Part shown: in pieces, positions 35,454-43,065 of the stretch
How the letters are laid out: the number at the start of each line of letters is the position of its first letter
Numbering within the stretch: the stretch's first letter is position 1
NCBI GenBank assembly: GCA_029782225.1
Contig: JAKOVF010000228.1
Coordinates: forward strand, 1 to 59,060
DNA length: 59,060 nucleotides
Direction of reading: 5' to 3'
DNA from: Chloroflexota bacterium
GTDB taxonomy: Bacteria > Chloroflexota > Anaerolineae > Anaerolineales > Villigracilaceae
The notes under the pieces: generated by a model
Database searches by the model: none
What the model was told of the DNA's origin: nothing
Seen by the model: only the letters and a program-made list of their open reading frames with translations
Translations under genes and position numbers: made by a program

Positions 35454-35675
35454 CTATCTTGTAGCAGCTCTTGTCCGTGTTGCGCGCTTTCCAATACGAT
35501 TTCCCTTTTCCTGGCGTTCAAAAGAATATTTCTCGTGATGGACAGGCCGCAGGGTAATGCAGCCTGTTTTTTCGTCAAATTCAACATCGAGGCGCGCCCC
35601 GGTTTCGAGGCCCAGTCTGCGAGAGATTTCAGAGGGTAAAACTATATGACCGTGAGGGAGTGCTATCGCTTCCAC
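35454..35675 (-). CDS. AbrB/SpoVT-type DNA-binding protein
   Basis: About 73 residues. LPHGHIVLPSEISRRLGLETGARLDVEF is the swapped-hairpin AbrB/MazE fold. A Lys/Arg-rich tail follows. GTG at 35675 follows AAAGGA; a TTG at 35708 is in frame. Such proteins are often antitoxins, but no toxin gene adjoins, so it is an orphan here. Convergent with the SLT gene, ends 6 nt apart. Confidence 0.75.
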   Translation of the reverse strand: MEAIALPHGHIVLPSEISRRLGLETGARLDVEFDEKTGCITLRPVHHEKYSFERQEKGNRIGKRATRTRAATR

Positions 35676-35889
35676 AGTGCGTCCTTTGCCGTTACTATCA
35701 TAGCACAATCATAGGTGGAGTCGGCATTGTCTGGCAATGAAATGACTCGGGGACGGACATGCGGGTTTAATAACGGTGGCCGCAGGTCCAGAAGAAGGCG
35801 GGTTTAGCAGGGGTAATACATCCTGATAAGAAAGACTAATAAGCACACATTATCTAAATCACTTGTTTGCATAAGGGATTCGAATGAAA

Positions 35890-35915
35890 ATATTTGTGAA
35901 AGAAGACACAAATAT
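35890..35915. promoter_or_regulatory. Perfect inverted repeat upstream of the large cytochrome gene
   Basis: ATATTTGTG, 8 nt, CACAAATAT: a perfect 9-bp dyad ending 11 nt before the first possible start codon and overlapping the leader. Could be an operator for an FNR/CRP-like or other dimeric regulator, or a 5' UTR hairpin. The rest of the gap back to 35709 shows no gene. Confidence 0.5.
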
Positions 35916-35926
35916 ATGAGGTTCCC

Positions 35927-37531
35927 TTGTTGAAAATAAGGCTTGCAGGTCTTCTCGTTGTCGCTTTGTTCGTGCTGTCCGCCTGTAAAGCGAAATCCCC
36001 CACTACGGTCCCTACTGTTACCGCGAGTCCGACTGAGGTAAAGGCATCTGTTGAGCTAATCCAGAATGAGTGCCTTGTCTGTCATACGGACAAACAGATG
36101 CTGATCGATACGGCAAAACCGGAAGAGGTGGTTGTGAAGGAATCATCAGGAGCCGGCTGAGGTGGCGATGTGGCTCCGTTGGAGCCCTGGCAGAAAGTCC
36201 TGGTAAACAAAAAAGATTTCATGGCTGATCCGCACGGGCAACTTGCGTGTACGTTGTGCCATGGCGGAGATAGTTCATCGAATGACAAAGAGATGGCCCA
36301 TACCGAGATGATCGCCGATCCCAGCGCTCTGCCAGCAGCGGTTTGCGATGATTGCCATCAAGACACTGTTGTTGCCGGTACGGGTCTGCATTCCACTCTG
36401 GAGGGTTATTGGACGGTTCTGGAGGAACGGGGGGCCTCAAAACCTGTGCACGATGCCGCGCGGATCGAGACTCTCGCAGCAACCTTCAACCAGCATTGCG
36501 GAAACTGCCACACCAATTGCAGTGAGTGCCACTACTTCCCGCCAAACACGGAGGAGGGCACTGTCCTTGTGAAGGAGGCTGCGGTGCAGGCCAAGCTTGC
36601 GCAGGTGAACCACCTGGCTGAAATCGAAGCGATGAAAGCCTCGCCCGAGCAGGAATCAATGCACACCATGTTTGGCAACCATTGTTCAACCTGCCATGCA
36701 AGCTGCGGTGACTGCCATATCAGCCAGCCAGGCAATGTGGGTGGTGGGTTCGTAAGTGGGCATGTCATCAACAAAACGCCTTCCATGTCCCAGAACTGTA
36801 CTGCCTGTCATGGCAGTCGCGTCGGGAATGAATATCTGGGCAAGCACGAGGGAATCCCCGGCGACGCGCACTTTCGCCTGGAACGCATGAACTGCATGGA
36901 CTGTCATACAGGAGCGGAAATGCACAGCCCCGGCACGGAGTGCACCCAGTGTCATGCGGCGGATGAAGGAGTCGCAAAGACCGAAGAGACCAATCGCTAC
37001 TCTGGCGAACAGACTCCCTCCTGCGAATCCTGTCATCCGGAAATGGGCGCATGGAACGATACCAACCAGAACCACCAGATCCATAAGGGGAAACTGGCCT
37101 GCCAGGTCTGCCATTCGGTGCAATACACCAGCTGTGACGGATGTCATGTGCAGGTCAGCGATAAGACCGGGAATCCTTTCTACGAAACACAAGGCGATTA
37201 TCTAAGTTTCTACATTGGCAGGAATCCAGTTCCAAACTATCACCGGCCTTATGAATATGTGGTGCTGCGTCATGTACCGGCCATATCCAATGGCTATAAT
37301 TTCTACGGGCAAAATCTGTTACCCACTTTCGATGCGCGGTCCACGTGGGTCTACGCCACACCGCACAATGTTCAGAAGCAAACACCGCAGAATTCATCCT
37401 GCAATGCCTGTCACGGCAATGCCGCGATCTTTCTGACCGCGGACAAGGTGAAACCCGAGGAGGTGCAAGCAAACCAGAGCGTGATTGTTGACCAGGTTCC
37501 GGCTCCCGTGGAAGAGCCAGTCGTTCCATAA
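35927..37531 (+). CDS. 14-haem cytochrome c lipoprotein with in-frame UGA (probable selenocysteine)
   Basis: Read through one TGA (codon 78), the gene encodes 534 residues. The N-terminus is a lipoprotein signal (LFVLSAC, Cys20). Haem motif 1, CLVCH (49-53), lies before the TGA. After it follow 13 more CxxCH sites in the same frame: CTLCH, CDDCH, CGNCH, CSECH, CSTCH, CGDCH, CTACH, CMDCH, CTQCH, CESCH, CQVCH, CDGCH, CNACH. The downstream part alone has no signal peptide, so it could not be exported and haem-loaded; hence one protein is the better reading. Local context is GAG-U-GGD. Start TTG 35927 or 35930 behind GAGG. Followed 19 nt later by the rhodanese gene. Likely external electron transfer. 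The alternative is a nonsense mutation. Confidence 0.8.
36158..36160 (+). other. In-frame TGA, candidate selenocysteine codon
   Basis: The only stop in 535 codons. Frame, composition and haem motifs continue unbroken after it. Other genes here end in TGA (for example 9236), so the code is not globally changed. Confidence 0.7.
36172..36186 (+). promoter_or_regulatory. SECIS-like hairpin downstream of the TGA
   Basis: GGCTCC-GTT-GGAGCC: a perfect 6-bp GC-rich stem with a 3-nt loop beginning with G. The loop starts 17 nt after the TGA, within the UGA-to-loop distance usual for bacterial SECIS elements. Confidence 0.6.
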
Positions 37532-37550
37532 AACCAAGGAGAATTGAGAA

Positions 37551-39266
37551 ATGATCAAGAAACTATATCTACCCGTTGTGTTTCTGCTGGCCCTGAGCAT
37601 GGTGCTCGGAGCCTGCGCCCCACAGGCCGTGGAAGCGCCTGTAGTTACCCAGGCCCCAGTTGTTACTGAGGCCCCTGTTATCGCCGAAGCGCCTGTCGCT
37701 TTGGACTACCCCGCTTTGTTTGCTGACTTCTGGGCCTCAGTCCCTCCGGATGCGGCCTACGGGACAGTTGGGGCGGCCAAGTTGAGCGAGGAACTCGCTG
37801 ACAAAGCGCCTTTCCTCGTGGATGTGCGCGAAGTTGCTGAACTGGAAAAAGACGGCTACATTGAAGGCGCAATCAACCTTCCAATCCGTACTCTGCTCCA
37901 GAATCTGGATAAACTTCCCGGCCTGGATGATCCCATCGTGGTTTACTGTGCCGGCGGCCATCGCGGCGCCTTCGCTCTGGAAGCGCTGAAAATGCTGGGC
38001 TACACGAACGTCCGTAACCTGAATGGTGGATTTGGTGCATGGAAGAAAGCATCTCTTCCCGTTGTGACAGGAAAACCTGCCGAACCTGCCGTTATCAGTA
38101 CCCCCATCGTTGCAGACGAAGCCCTGTACACCGCGTTGAATGACTTCCTGACCAACCTGCCCGAAGGATTCCTGGCAGTCAAGGCTGATGCTCTGGCGAC
38201 TGAATTGGCAGAGAAGGCACCGGTCCTGATTGACGTGCGCTCGCAGGCCGAATGGGACAAGGACGGCTACATCGAAGGCGCCACCCTGATCCCCTTCCCT
38301 GATTTTCTGAGCAACCTTGACAAATTACCCGCTGACAAAAATGCCCGTGTGGTGATCTACTGCGGCTCCGGCCACCGTGGCGCAATGGCCGACATGGCCC
38401 TGCACTTGATGGGCTACACCAACGTTGTCAATTTGAACGGCGGACTTGGCGCATGGAAAGCCGCGGGGTTGCCGGTGGCCGGCTGGGTGGACTGGGCTTC
38501 TGTCATGGGTGAGTTCCTCACTACCCTGCCGGAAGGTTTCTACAGCACCTCCGCCGACGCTCTCAATACCGCGCTAGCCGAAGGACCGGTCTTTATCGTC
38601 GATCTGCGCGAAACATCCGAAGTTGAAGCCACGGGTCACATTGCGGGCTCAATCCACGTTCCGGTCCGCGACCTGCTCAAGAACCTGGATAAACTTCCCG
38701 GCAAGGATGAGAAAATTGTCGTCACCTGTGCTTCCGGTCACCGCGGTGGATTCGCCATGATGGCTCTCCGATTGCTGGGCTACACCAATGTATTCAACCT
38801 CGGTGGAGGGATCGGCGCATGGTCCAAAGCCAACTTCGCACTGGAACCGGGCCTGCCCGCCGAAGCCCAGGTTTTATCTACTCCTGAAGTCGATGCCTCA
38901 CGTCTCAAAGGCCTGGACGCGTATTTCAGTGCCCTGCCCGACGGCTTCCAAACGGTCAAATCTGCTGATTTGAATGCAGAACTCGGCAGCACTCCTGCAC
39001 CGTTCGTACTGGATGTCCGCACTGAGGCGGAGAAGACCGCCGACGGTTATATTGAAGGCTCTGTCTTCGTGCCGGTCGTTACAGTTCCTGCAAGTCTCGC
39101 ACAGCTGCCGGCTGACAAGGCAGCGCCCATCGTTGTGACCTGCAAGTCCGGTCATCGCGGCGGAATGACCATGATGTACCTCAACTTCCTGGGCTACACC
39201 AACGTGCGCAACCTGGGCGGCGGTATGAACGCCTGGATCGGCGCTGAATTGCCGGTGGTGAAGTAA
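37551..39266 (+). CDS. Lipoprotein with four tandem rhodanese domains
   Basis: 571 residues. Lipoprotein signal (MVLGAC, Cys at about 22), a short Pro/Val/Ala repeat linker, then four rhodanese domains, each with a complete Cys loop: CAGGHRG (133), CGSGHRG (271), CASGHRG (393), CKSGHRG (531). Spacing 138-122-138 and similar linkers indicate a two-domain unit that was duplicated. Each Cys could carry persulfide (or selenide) sulfur. It acts outside the membrane and directly follows the 14-haem cytochrome, with AAGGAG upstream, so a joint redox role is likely. Substrate unknown. Confidence 0.92.
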   Translation: MIKKLYLPVVFLLALSMVLGACAPQAVEAPVVTQAPVVTEAPVIAEAPVALDYPALFADFWASVPPDAAYGTVGAAKLSEELADKAPFLVDVREVAELEKDGYIEGAINLPIRTLLQNLDKLPGLDDPIVVYCAGGHRGAFALEALKMLGYTNVRNLNGGFGAWKKASLPVVTGKPAEPAVISTPIVADEALYTALNDFLTNLPEGFLAVKADALATELAEKAPVLIDVRSQAEWDKDGYIEGATLIPFPDFLSNLDKLPADKNARVVIYCGSGHRGAMADMALHLMGYTNVVNLNGGLGAWKAAGLPVAGWVDWASVMGEFLTTLPEGFYSTSADALNTALAEGPVFIVDLRETSEVEATGHIAGSIHVPVRDLLKNLDKLPGKDEKIVVTCASGHRGGFAMMALRLLGYTNVFNLGGGIGAWSKANFALEPGLPAEAQVLSTPEVDASRLKGLDAYFSALPDGFQTVKSADLNAELGSTPAPFVLDVRTEAEKTADGYIEGSVFVPVVTVPASLAQLPADKAAPIVVTCKSGHRGGMTMMYLNFLGYTNVRNLGGGMNAWIGAELPVVK

Positions 39267-39274
39267 CCAAGGGC

Positions 39275-39313
39275 TGAGATTGCTTCGACGGACGAACACC
39301 GTCCTGCGATGAC
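39275..39313. repeat. Partial palindromic repeat, family 1
   Basis: TGAGATTGCTTCGACGGACGAACACCGTC...GCGATGACG: the right half of the family-1 element, between the rhodanese stop and the terminator. Confidence 0.5.
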
Positions 39314-39318
39314 GATGG

Positions 39319-39349
39319 ACTGCCCGCGAGGAAACTTGCGGGCAGTTTT
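39319..39349 (+). terminator. Terminator of the cytochrome-rhodanese unit
   Basis: 12-bp stem with GAAA tetraloop (39319-39330 with 39335-39346), followed by TTTT. Confidence 0.88.
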
Positions 39350-39473
39350 CATGATAGTGCCCGACCAACATGAAGATGTAGGGTGAAAGCTGCTGAAATT
39401 CGCCGCCTTTACCCCTCAGTTTGGAGTTGTTCGGGCACTTAGGGTGTTTACCCCAGCCGTTCACGCGCAATTG

Positions 39474-39502
39474 TTGACGATAAACACTGGCAACAGTTAT
39501 GA
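39474..39502 (+). promoter_or_regulatory. Possible promoter of the LysR gene
   Basis: TTGACG, 17 nt, TTATGA. The -35 is good, the -10 moderate. Confidence 0.45.
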
Positions 39503-39558
39503 CAAACACTTATCCTCTTCATAGCGAAGTATCAGATTTTCTTATCAGGGAGCAAAAA

Positions 39559-40506
39559 ATGGTCGAGCTATCAGCATTGCGCGTGTTTCTTGTGGCGGCC
39601 GAGGAAAAGAATTTTAGCCAGGCGGCGCGCCGGCTGCACATGTCACAGTCTGCCATCAGCCAGAACATCCAGGCCATCGAGCGGACTTACAATGTGGAGT
39701 TGTTCATCCGTCATGGGCGCTCGGTGCAACTGAGTGAGGCAGGACAAACGATCCTGCCTATGGTGCGCGAGGTATTGCTGTCTGCCCGCCTGCTCGTAGA
39801 TGGACTTCAGGATGTCAATAATCAGATTGGGGGCGAACTGTTGATAGGATGCACAACCTCCGCCGGGAAATATCTCCTCCCCATTTTGCTGGCAGACTTC
39901 CAACGTGAATATTCCGCAGTTCATCCACGCGTAAAGATCATGAGCCGCGATGCGGTGCTGGACCGGCTGCTTTGCCGCGCCATACCGATGGGCATTGCCA
40001 GCCGCCGCCTCGAACACAGGGACCTGGAATCTGTTCCGCTTTTCGAAGATCGCATCATTCTGATTGTCCCCGCCAACCATCCGTGGGCCGCCTACGGCCA
40101 CGCCCTGCCCGCAGACCTGCTCGACCAGCCGATGGTTACCCGGGAGGAAATATCCGGTACCTGTGAAACGGTCATGGAGGGCCTGAAGCACCACAACATC
40201 ACGATGGACAATTTGAATGTCGTGATGGAGCTTGGCAATGCTGAAGCGATCGAAATGGCCGTAGGGCGCGGCGTAGGCATGGCCTTCGTCTCGGAAATGG
40301 CTGCAGCGCGGGGGTTGGCTCTGGGTCACGTGAAAAGGGTTGAAGTGGACGGTCTCGACCTGCGCCGGACCATCTACATGGCACGGCACGTTGACTTTCC
40401 CTTCACGCGTGCACAAGGTTTCTTCTGGGAATTCGCGCAATCACAATATGAGAAACTGAATACGGTGATCTGGGATAGTTTAGTGAATTTTGCTACAATA
40501 CCGTGA
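39559..40506 (+). CDS. LysR-family transcriptional regulator
   Basis: 315 residues. N-terminal winged helix-turn-helix (LSALRVFLVAAEEKNFSQAARRLHMSQSAISQNIQ, about 3-37) and periplasmic-binding-like effector domain (about 90-300). Start ATG 39559 with AGGGAG 6 nt before it. Lies between the rhodanese gene and the Fe-S oxidoreductase gene and could control either; CysB/CbbR-like regulators often sense sulfur or redox metabolites, but the ligand here is unknown. Confidence 0.92.
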   Translation: MVELSALRVFLVAAEEKNFSQAARRLHMSQSAISQNIQAIERTYNVELFIRHGRSVQLSEAGQTILPMVREVLLSARLLVDGLQDVNNQIGGELLIGCTTSAGKYLLPILLADFQREYSAVHPRVKIMSRDAVLDRLLCRAIPMGIASRRLEHRDLESVPLFEDRIILIVPANHPWAAYGHALPADLLDQPMVTREEISGTCETVMEGLKHHNITMDNLNVVMELGNAEAIEMAVGRGVGMAFVSEMAAARGLALGHVKRVEVDGLDLRRTIYMARHVDFPFTRAQGFFWEFAQSQYEKLNTVIWDSLVNFATIP

Positions 40507-40525
40507 TTGTGCTAAACTTGACGCA

Positions 40526-40647
40526 TGATGTCGTTGCGAGCGCACTTCGCGAAGCAATCTCCTCTTAAGCGGAAATCTCTGGTCAAAAAACTTCTACCAT
40601 TTAGGCCGCGACTGCTTCGACGGACGAGCGCCGTCTCGCAATGACAC
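40526..40647. repeat. Dispersed palindromic repeat, family 1
   Basis: TGATGTCGTTGCGAGCGCACTTCGCGAAGCAATC ... GACTGCTTCGACGG ... CTCGCAATGACA. Occupies most of the gap between the LysR gene and the Fe-S oxidoreductase gene. Confidence 0.8.
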
Positions 40648-40666
40648 ATTGATTCATGGAGGCCCC

Positions 40667-42670
40667 ATGCTTTCCCCCATTGAAAAAATTCTCTTCTTCA
40701 TTGCAACCCTGGCTTCGCTCTATTTCACCTATATCGGCGTCAGGCGGATCGCACGTCACATCTCGAGCGGACAGGGTAAGATCAACTGGTCGCTGATCTG
40801 GAAACGGGTTGGGGAACTCATCGTCAAAGTGGGTCTGTTCCAACCCGTTTTTCGTTTCCGCTTCTGGCCAAGCCTGCTGCATGCTCTGATTGGCTGGGGG
40901 TTTCTGTCGTTTCTGCTGATCAATCTTGCGGACCTGATCTACGCCTACACAGGATTCAAACTTCTTGAGAGCCTGGGCTGGTTCGGACAAGCCTATCGCC
41001 TCATCGCGGACATTCTGGGCGCGGCGATCATCTTCGGCATTCTGGCGATGGTCATCCGCCGCTTCATCCTTCGACCGAAAACTCTGTCCACGCGGGAATC
41101 GACATTGCTCCACCCAAAAGCTCGTTTTGGCATCTCACGTGACTCAGCCATCGTCGCCTTGTTCATCTTCACACACAACTCGATGCGCCTGCTGGGAGAG
41201 TCCTTTTACGTGGCAGGGACGGGGGCCGCCGACAGATGGCAGCCTGTCATTTCAACGGTGGCAGGCCTGTGGTCCGGAACGGATGCGCACGCGCTCCTAG
41301 TCGGAGAGCGGATCGCATTCTGGCTGTCCATCGGCGCGGTCGTCGCATTCCTTCCATATTTCCCCTACTCGAAACATATCCACCTGTTCTTTGCTCCGAT
41401 CAATTTCGCGGTAAAGCCTGAGCACAAGTCCATCGGGCAGCTGAATTACATCAACCTTGACGACACCTCGATTGAGCAATTCGGCGCAGCAAAAATGAGC
41501 GACCTGGGATGGGAACAGATCATGGACAGCTTCGCCTGTATCATGTGCTTCCGCTGCCAGGAGGTTTGCCCAGCCTACAACACCGGCAAAGTGCTCTCGC
41601 CTGCCGCGCTGGAGATCAACAAACGTTATCACTTGAACTACGGCGGCGGGACGGATGTGCCGCTCGTCGGCAACATGATTTCGGAAGAGGCAGTCTGGGC
41701 CTGTACAAGCTGCGGCGCGTGCGTGGACATCTGCCCGGTGGGCAATGAGCCGATGCGCGACATTCTGGAAATCCGCCGCAACCTGACGATGATGGAGAGC
41801 AATTTCCCGAAGCAGTTGGAGACGGCCTTCAAGGGCATGGAACGCAACATGAACCCGTGGAACGTCAGCCAGCAGGACAGAATGAAATGGGCATCGGGAA
41901 TCAACGTGCCAACCATCGAACAGAACCCTGAACCTGAAATTTTATGGTGGGTCGGATGTGCTCCCGCCACCGATGCGCGTGCTCAAAAGACTGCCCAGGC
42001 CTTTGCCAGGATCTTGAACACAGCCGGTGTGAACTATGCTGTGCTTGGAAAGAATGAGGCTTGCACAGGCGACTCGGCCCGACGTGCAGGACGTGAAGAC
42101 ATTTTCTTCGGTCTGGCGACTCAGAATGTGGAAATCCTGAATGAAGTGGTAAAGGGAGCAGGCAAGCCGATGCGGATTGTAACAACCTGTCCGCACTGCC
42201 TGCACACGATCAAAAATGAATATCCCGCTTTTGGCGGAAATTACGAAGTGCTCCATCACACGCAGTTCATCAATGAATTGGTGGGCGCAGGGAAAATCCG
42301 GTTATCAATGGACAGTGATCAGTTTAAGGTGACGTTCCATGATCCGTGCTATCTGGGACGACACAACAAGATTTTCGATGCGCCGCGTGAGGCTTTGAGA
42401 TCTGTCGGTGCGTTGACAATCGAAATGCCGCGCAATTCGGCCAAGTCCTTCTGCTGCGGCGCGGGCGGCGCGCAGATGTGGAAGGAAGAGGAACCGGGCA
42501 CAGAACGCGTTAATAACGCACGCTTTGCCGAGGCCAAGTCCACGGGCACAAATACGCTGGCGGTGGGCTGTCCATTCTGTCTGACAATGCTGACCGATTC
42601 TGCCAAGGCGGATAACAGCACCATCCAGGTCAAGGATGTGGCGGAGTTGGTGGCGGAGAGGATGAAATAA
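40667..42670 (+). CDS. Membrane-bound Fe-S oxidoreductase, NarI-like/HdrD-like fusion
   Basis: 667 residues. The N-terminal 250 residues have about six helices with histidines, resembling the NarI haem b domain. Then two 4Fe-4S motifs: CIMCFRCQEVCP (about 290-301) and CTSCGACVDICPVG (about 347-360). Then two CCG-type cysteine domains (TCPHCLHTI...; HDPCYLG...SFCCGAGGAQMW...GCPFCLTML), as in HdrD/GlpC. This architecture is known in ETF:menaquinone-type membrane oxidoreductases and related complexes, moving electrons to the quinone pool. Start ATG 40667 with GGAGG. No etfAB genes are nearby, so the partner is open. Confidence 0.88.
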   Translation: MLSPIEKILFFIATLASLYFTYIGVRRIARHISSGQGKINWSLIWKRVGELIVKVGLFQPVFRFRFWPSLLHALIGWGFLSFLLINLADLIYAYTGFKLLESLGWFGQAYRLIADILGAAIIFGILAMVIRRFILRPKTLSTRESTLLHPKARFGISRDSAIVALFIFTHNSMRLLGESFYVAGTGAADRWQPVISTVAGLWSGTDAHALLVGERIAFWLSIGAVVAFLPYFPYSKHIHLFFAPINFAVKPEHKSIGQLNYINLDDTSIEQFGAAKMSDLGWEQIMDSFACIMCFRCQEVCPAYNTGKVLSPAALEINKRYHLNYGGGTDVPLVGNMISEEAVWACTSCGACVDICPVGNEPMRDILEIRRNLTMMESNFPKQLETAFKGMERNMNPWNVSQQDRMKWASGINVPTIEQNPEPEILWWVGCAPATDARAQKTAQAFARILNTAGVNYAVLGKNEACTGDSARRAGREDIFFGLATQNVEILNEVVKGAGKPMRIVTTCPHCLHTIKNEYPAFGGNYEVLHHTQFINELVGAGKIRLSMDSDQFKVTFHDPCYLGRHNKIFDAPREALRSVGALTIEMPRNSAKSFCCGAGGAQMWKEEEPGTERVNNARFAEAKSTGTNTLAVGCPFCLTMLTDSAKADNSTIQVKDVAELVAERMK

Positions 42671-42675
42671 TCCGC

Positions 42676-42790
42676 TGGTCGAGTAGCCTCGTGCAAGTCG
42701 GGGCGCATCGAAACCAACCAATAACCTTCAAACAAAAGATTTCTGGAATATAGTGGTCTCGATACGCCCTCAAAGCTCACTCGGGCTACC
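42676..42790. repeat. Inverted pair of GGTCGAGTAGCC/GGTCTCGATACGCC-type repeats
   Basis: GGTCGAGTAGCCTCGTGCAAG...GCATCGAAACCA at 42678-42717, and the inverse-related TGGTCTCGATACGCCCTC...ACTCGGGCTACC at 42753-42790. Noncoding spacer after the Fe-S oxidoreductase gene. Confidence 0.55.
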
Positions 42791-42805
42791 CGGCCACCCA
42801 AAGTG

Positions 42806-42834
42806 AGGCGGATGCGAAATGTGTCCGCCTTTTT
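42806..42834 (+). terminator. Terminator after the Fe-S oxidoreductase gene
   Basis: 7-bp stem AGGCGGA/TCCGCCT, 11-nt loop, TTTTT. Confidence 0.75.
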
Positions 42835-42867
42835 ATTATTGAAATCTACGATCAGCTTTCGCAACGG

Positions 42868-42896
42868 TTGTTCGATTCGAGGTTGAGGCGTAAAAT
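42868..42896 (+). promoter_or_regulatory. Promoter of the corA leader region
   Basis: TTGTTC (42868-42873), 17 nt, TAAAAT (42891-42896). A start near 42903 gives a leader of about 160 nt before corA. Confidence 0.6.
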
Positions 42897-42923
42897 ATCG
42901 ATGCTGTTTACAGCAAGGACATC

Positions 42924-43013
42924 ATGTATCAAACGGACGAGAACGGCCTGGATTCTTCAGAAGACATACAACCGCCCGGTATGGGCGGCCTGAACGCGTT
43001 GAAATTGAATTAA
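42924..43013 (+). CDS. 29-codon leader ORF upstream of corA
   Basis: ATG behind AAGGA (42915-42919), 29 codons, TAA. The peptide is acidic early on (Asp5, Glu6, Asp10, Glu13, Asp14), then has Pro17-Pro18 followed by GMGG. A GC hairpin (42972-42977 with 42983-42988) lies within the Pro-Pro codons, and a second hairpin follows the stop. Enterobacterial Mg transporter leaders (mgtL; corL upstream of corA) use acidic/Pro stretches that destabilise ribosomes at low Mg. The resemblance is in design, not sequence. Function is inference. Confidence 0.55.
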   Translation: MYQTDENGLDSSEDIQPPGMGGLNALKLN

Positions 43014-43014
43014 G

Positions 43015-43042
43015 CATCACGTGGAGCAACCTCCCCGTGATG
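43015..43042 (+). promoter_or_regulatory. Hairpin between leader ORF and corA
   Basis: CATCACG-T-GGAG-CAAC-CTCC-C-CGTGATG: 11 paired bases with one 1x1 internal mismatch. It begins 2 nt after the leader stop and ends 10 nt before the corA ribosome site (AAGGAGG, 43053-43059). No T-run, so an anti-/sequestering element or Rho-related structure is more likely than an intrinsic terminator. Confidence 0.6.
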
Positions 43043-43065
43043 AAATTCCACGCAAGGAGGCAGCC

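Noticed and set aside
36158..36160. UGA as tryptophan (altered genetic code)
   Set aside because: Several genes here use TGA as a true stop, for example the transglutaminase and ccmA, so the code is standard.
36170..37531. Separate 13-haem gene starting at GTG 36170
   Set aside because: No signal peptide and no proper ribosome site; haem c attachment needs export, so a split gene is unlikely.
39643..40440. Minus-strand open frame of 265 codons over the LysR gene
   Set aside because: Antisense shadow of a clear LysR regulator.
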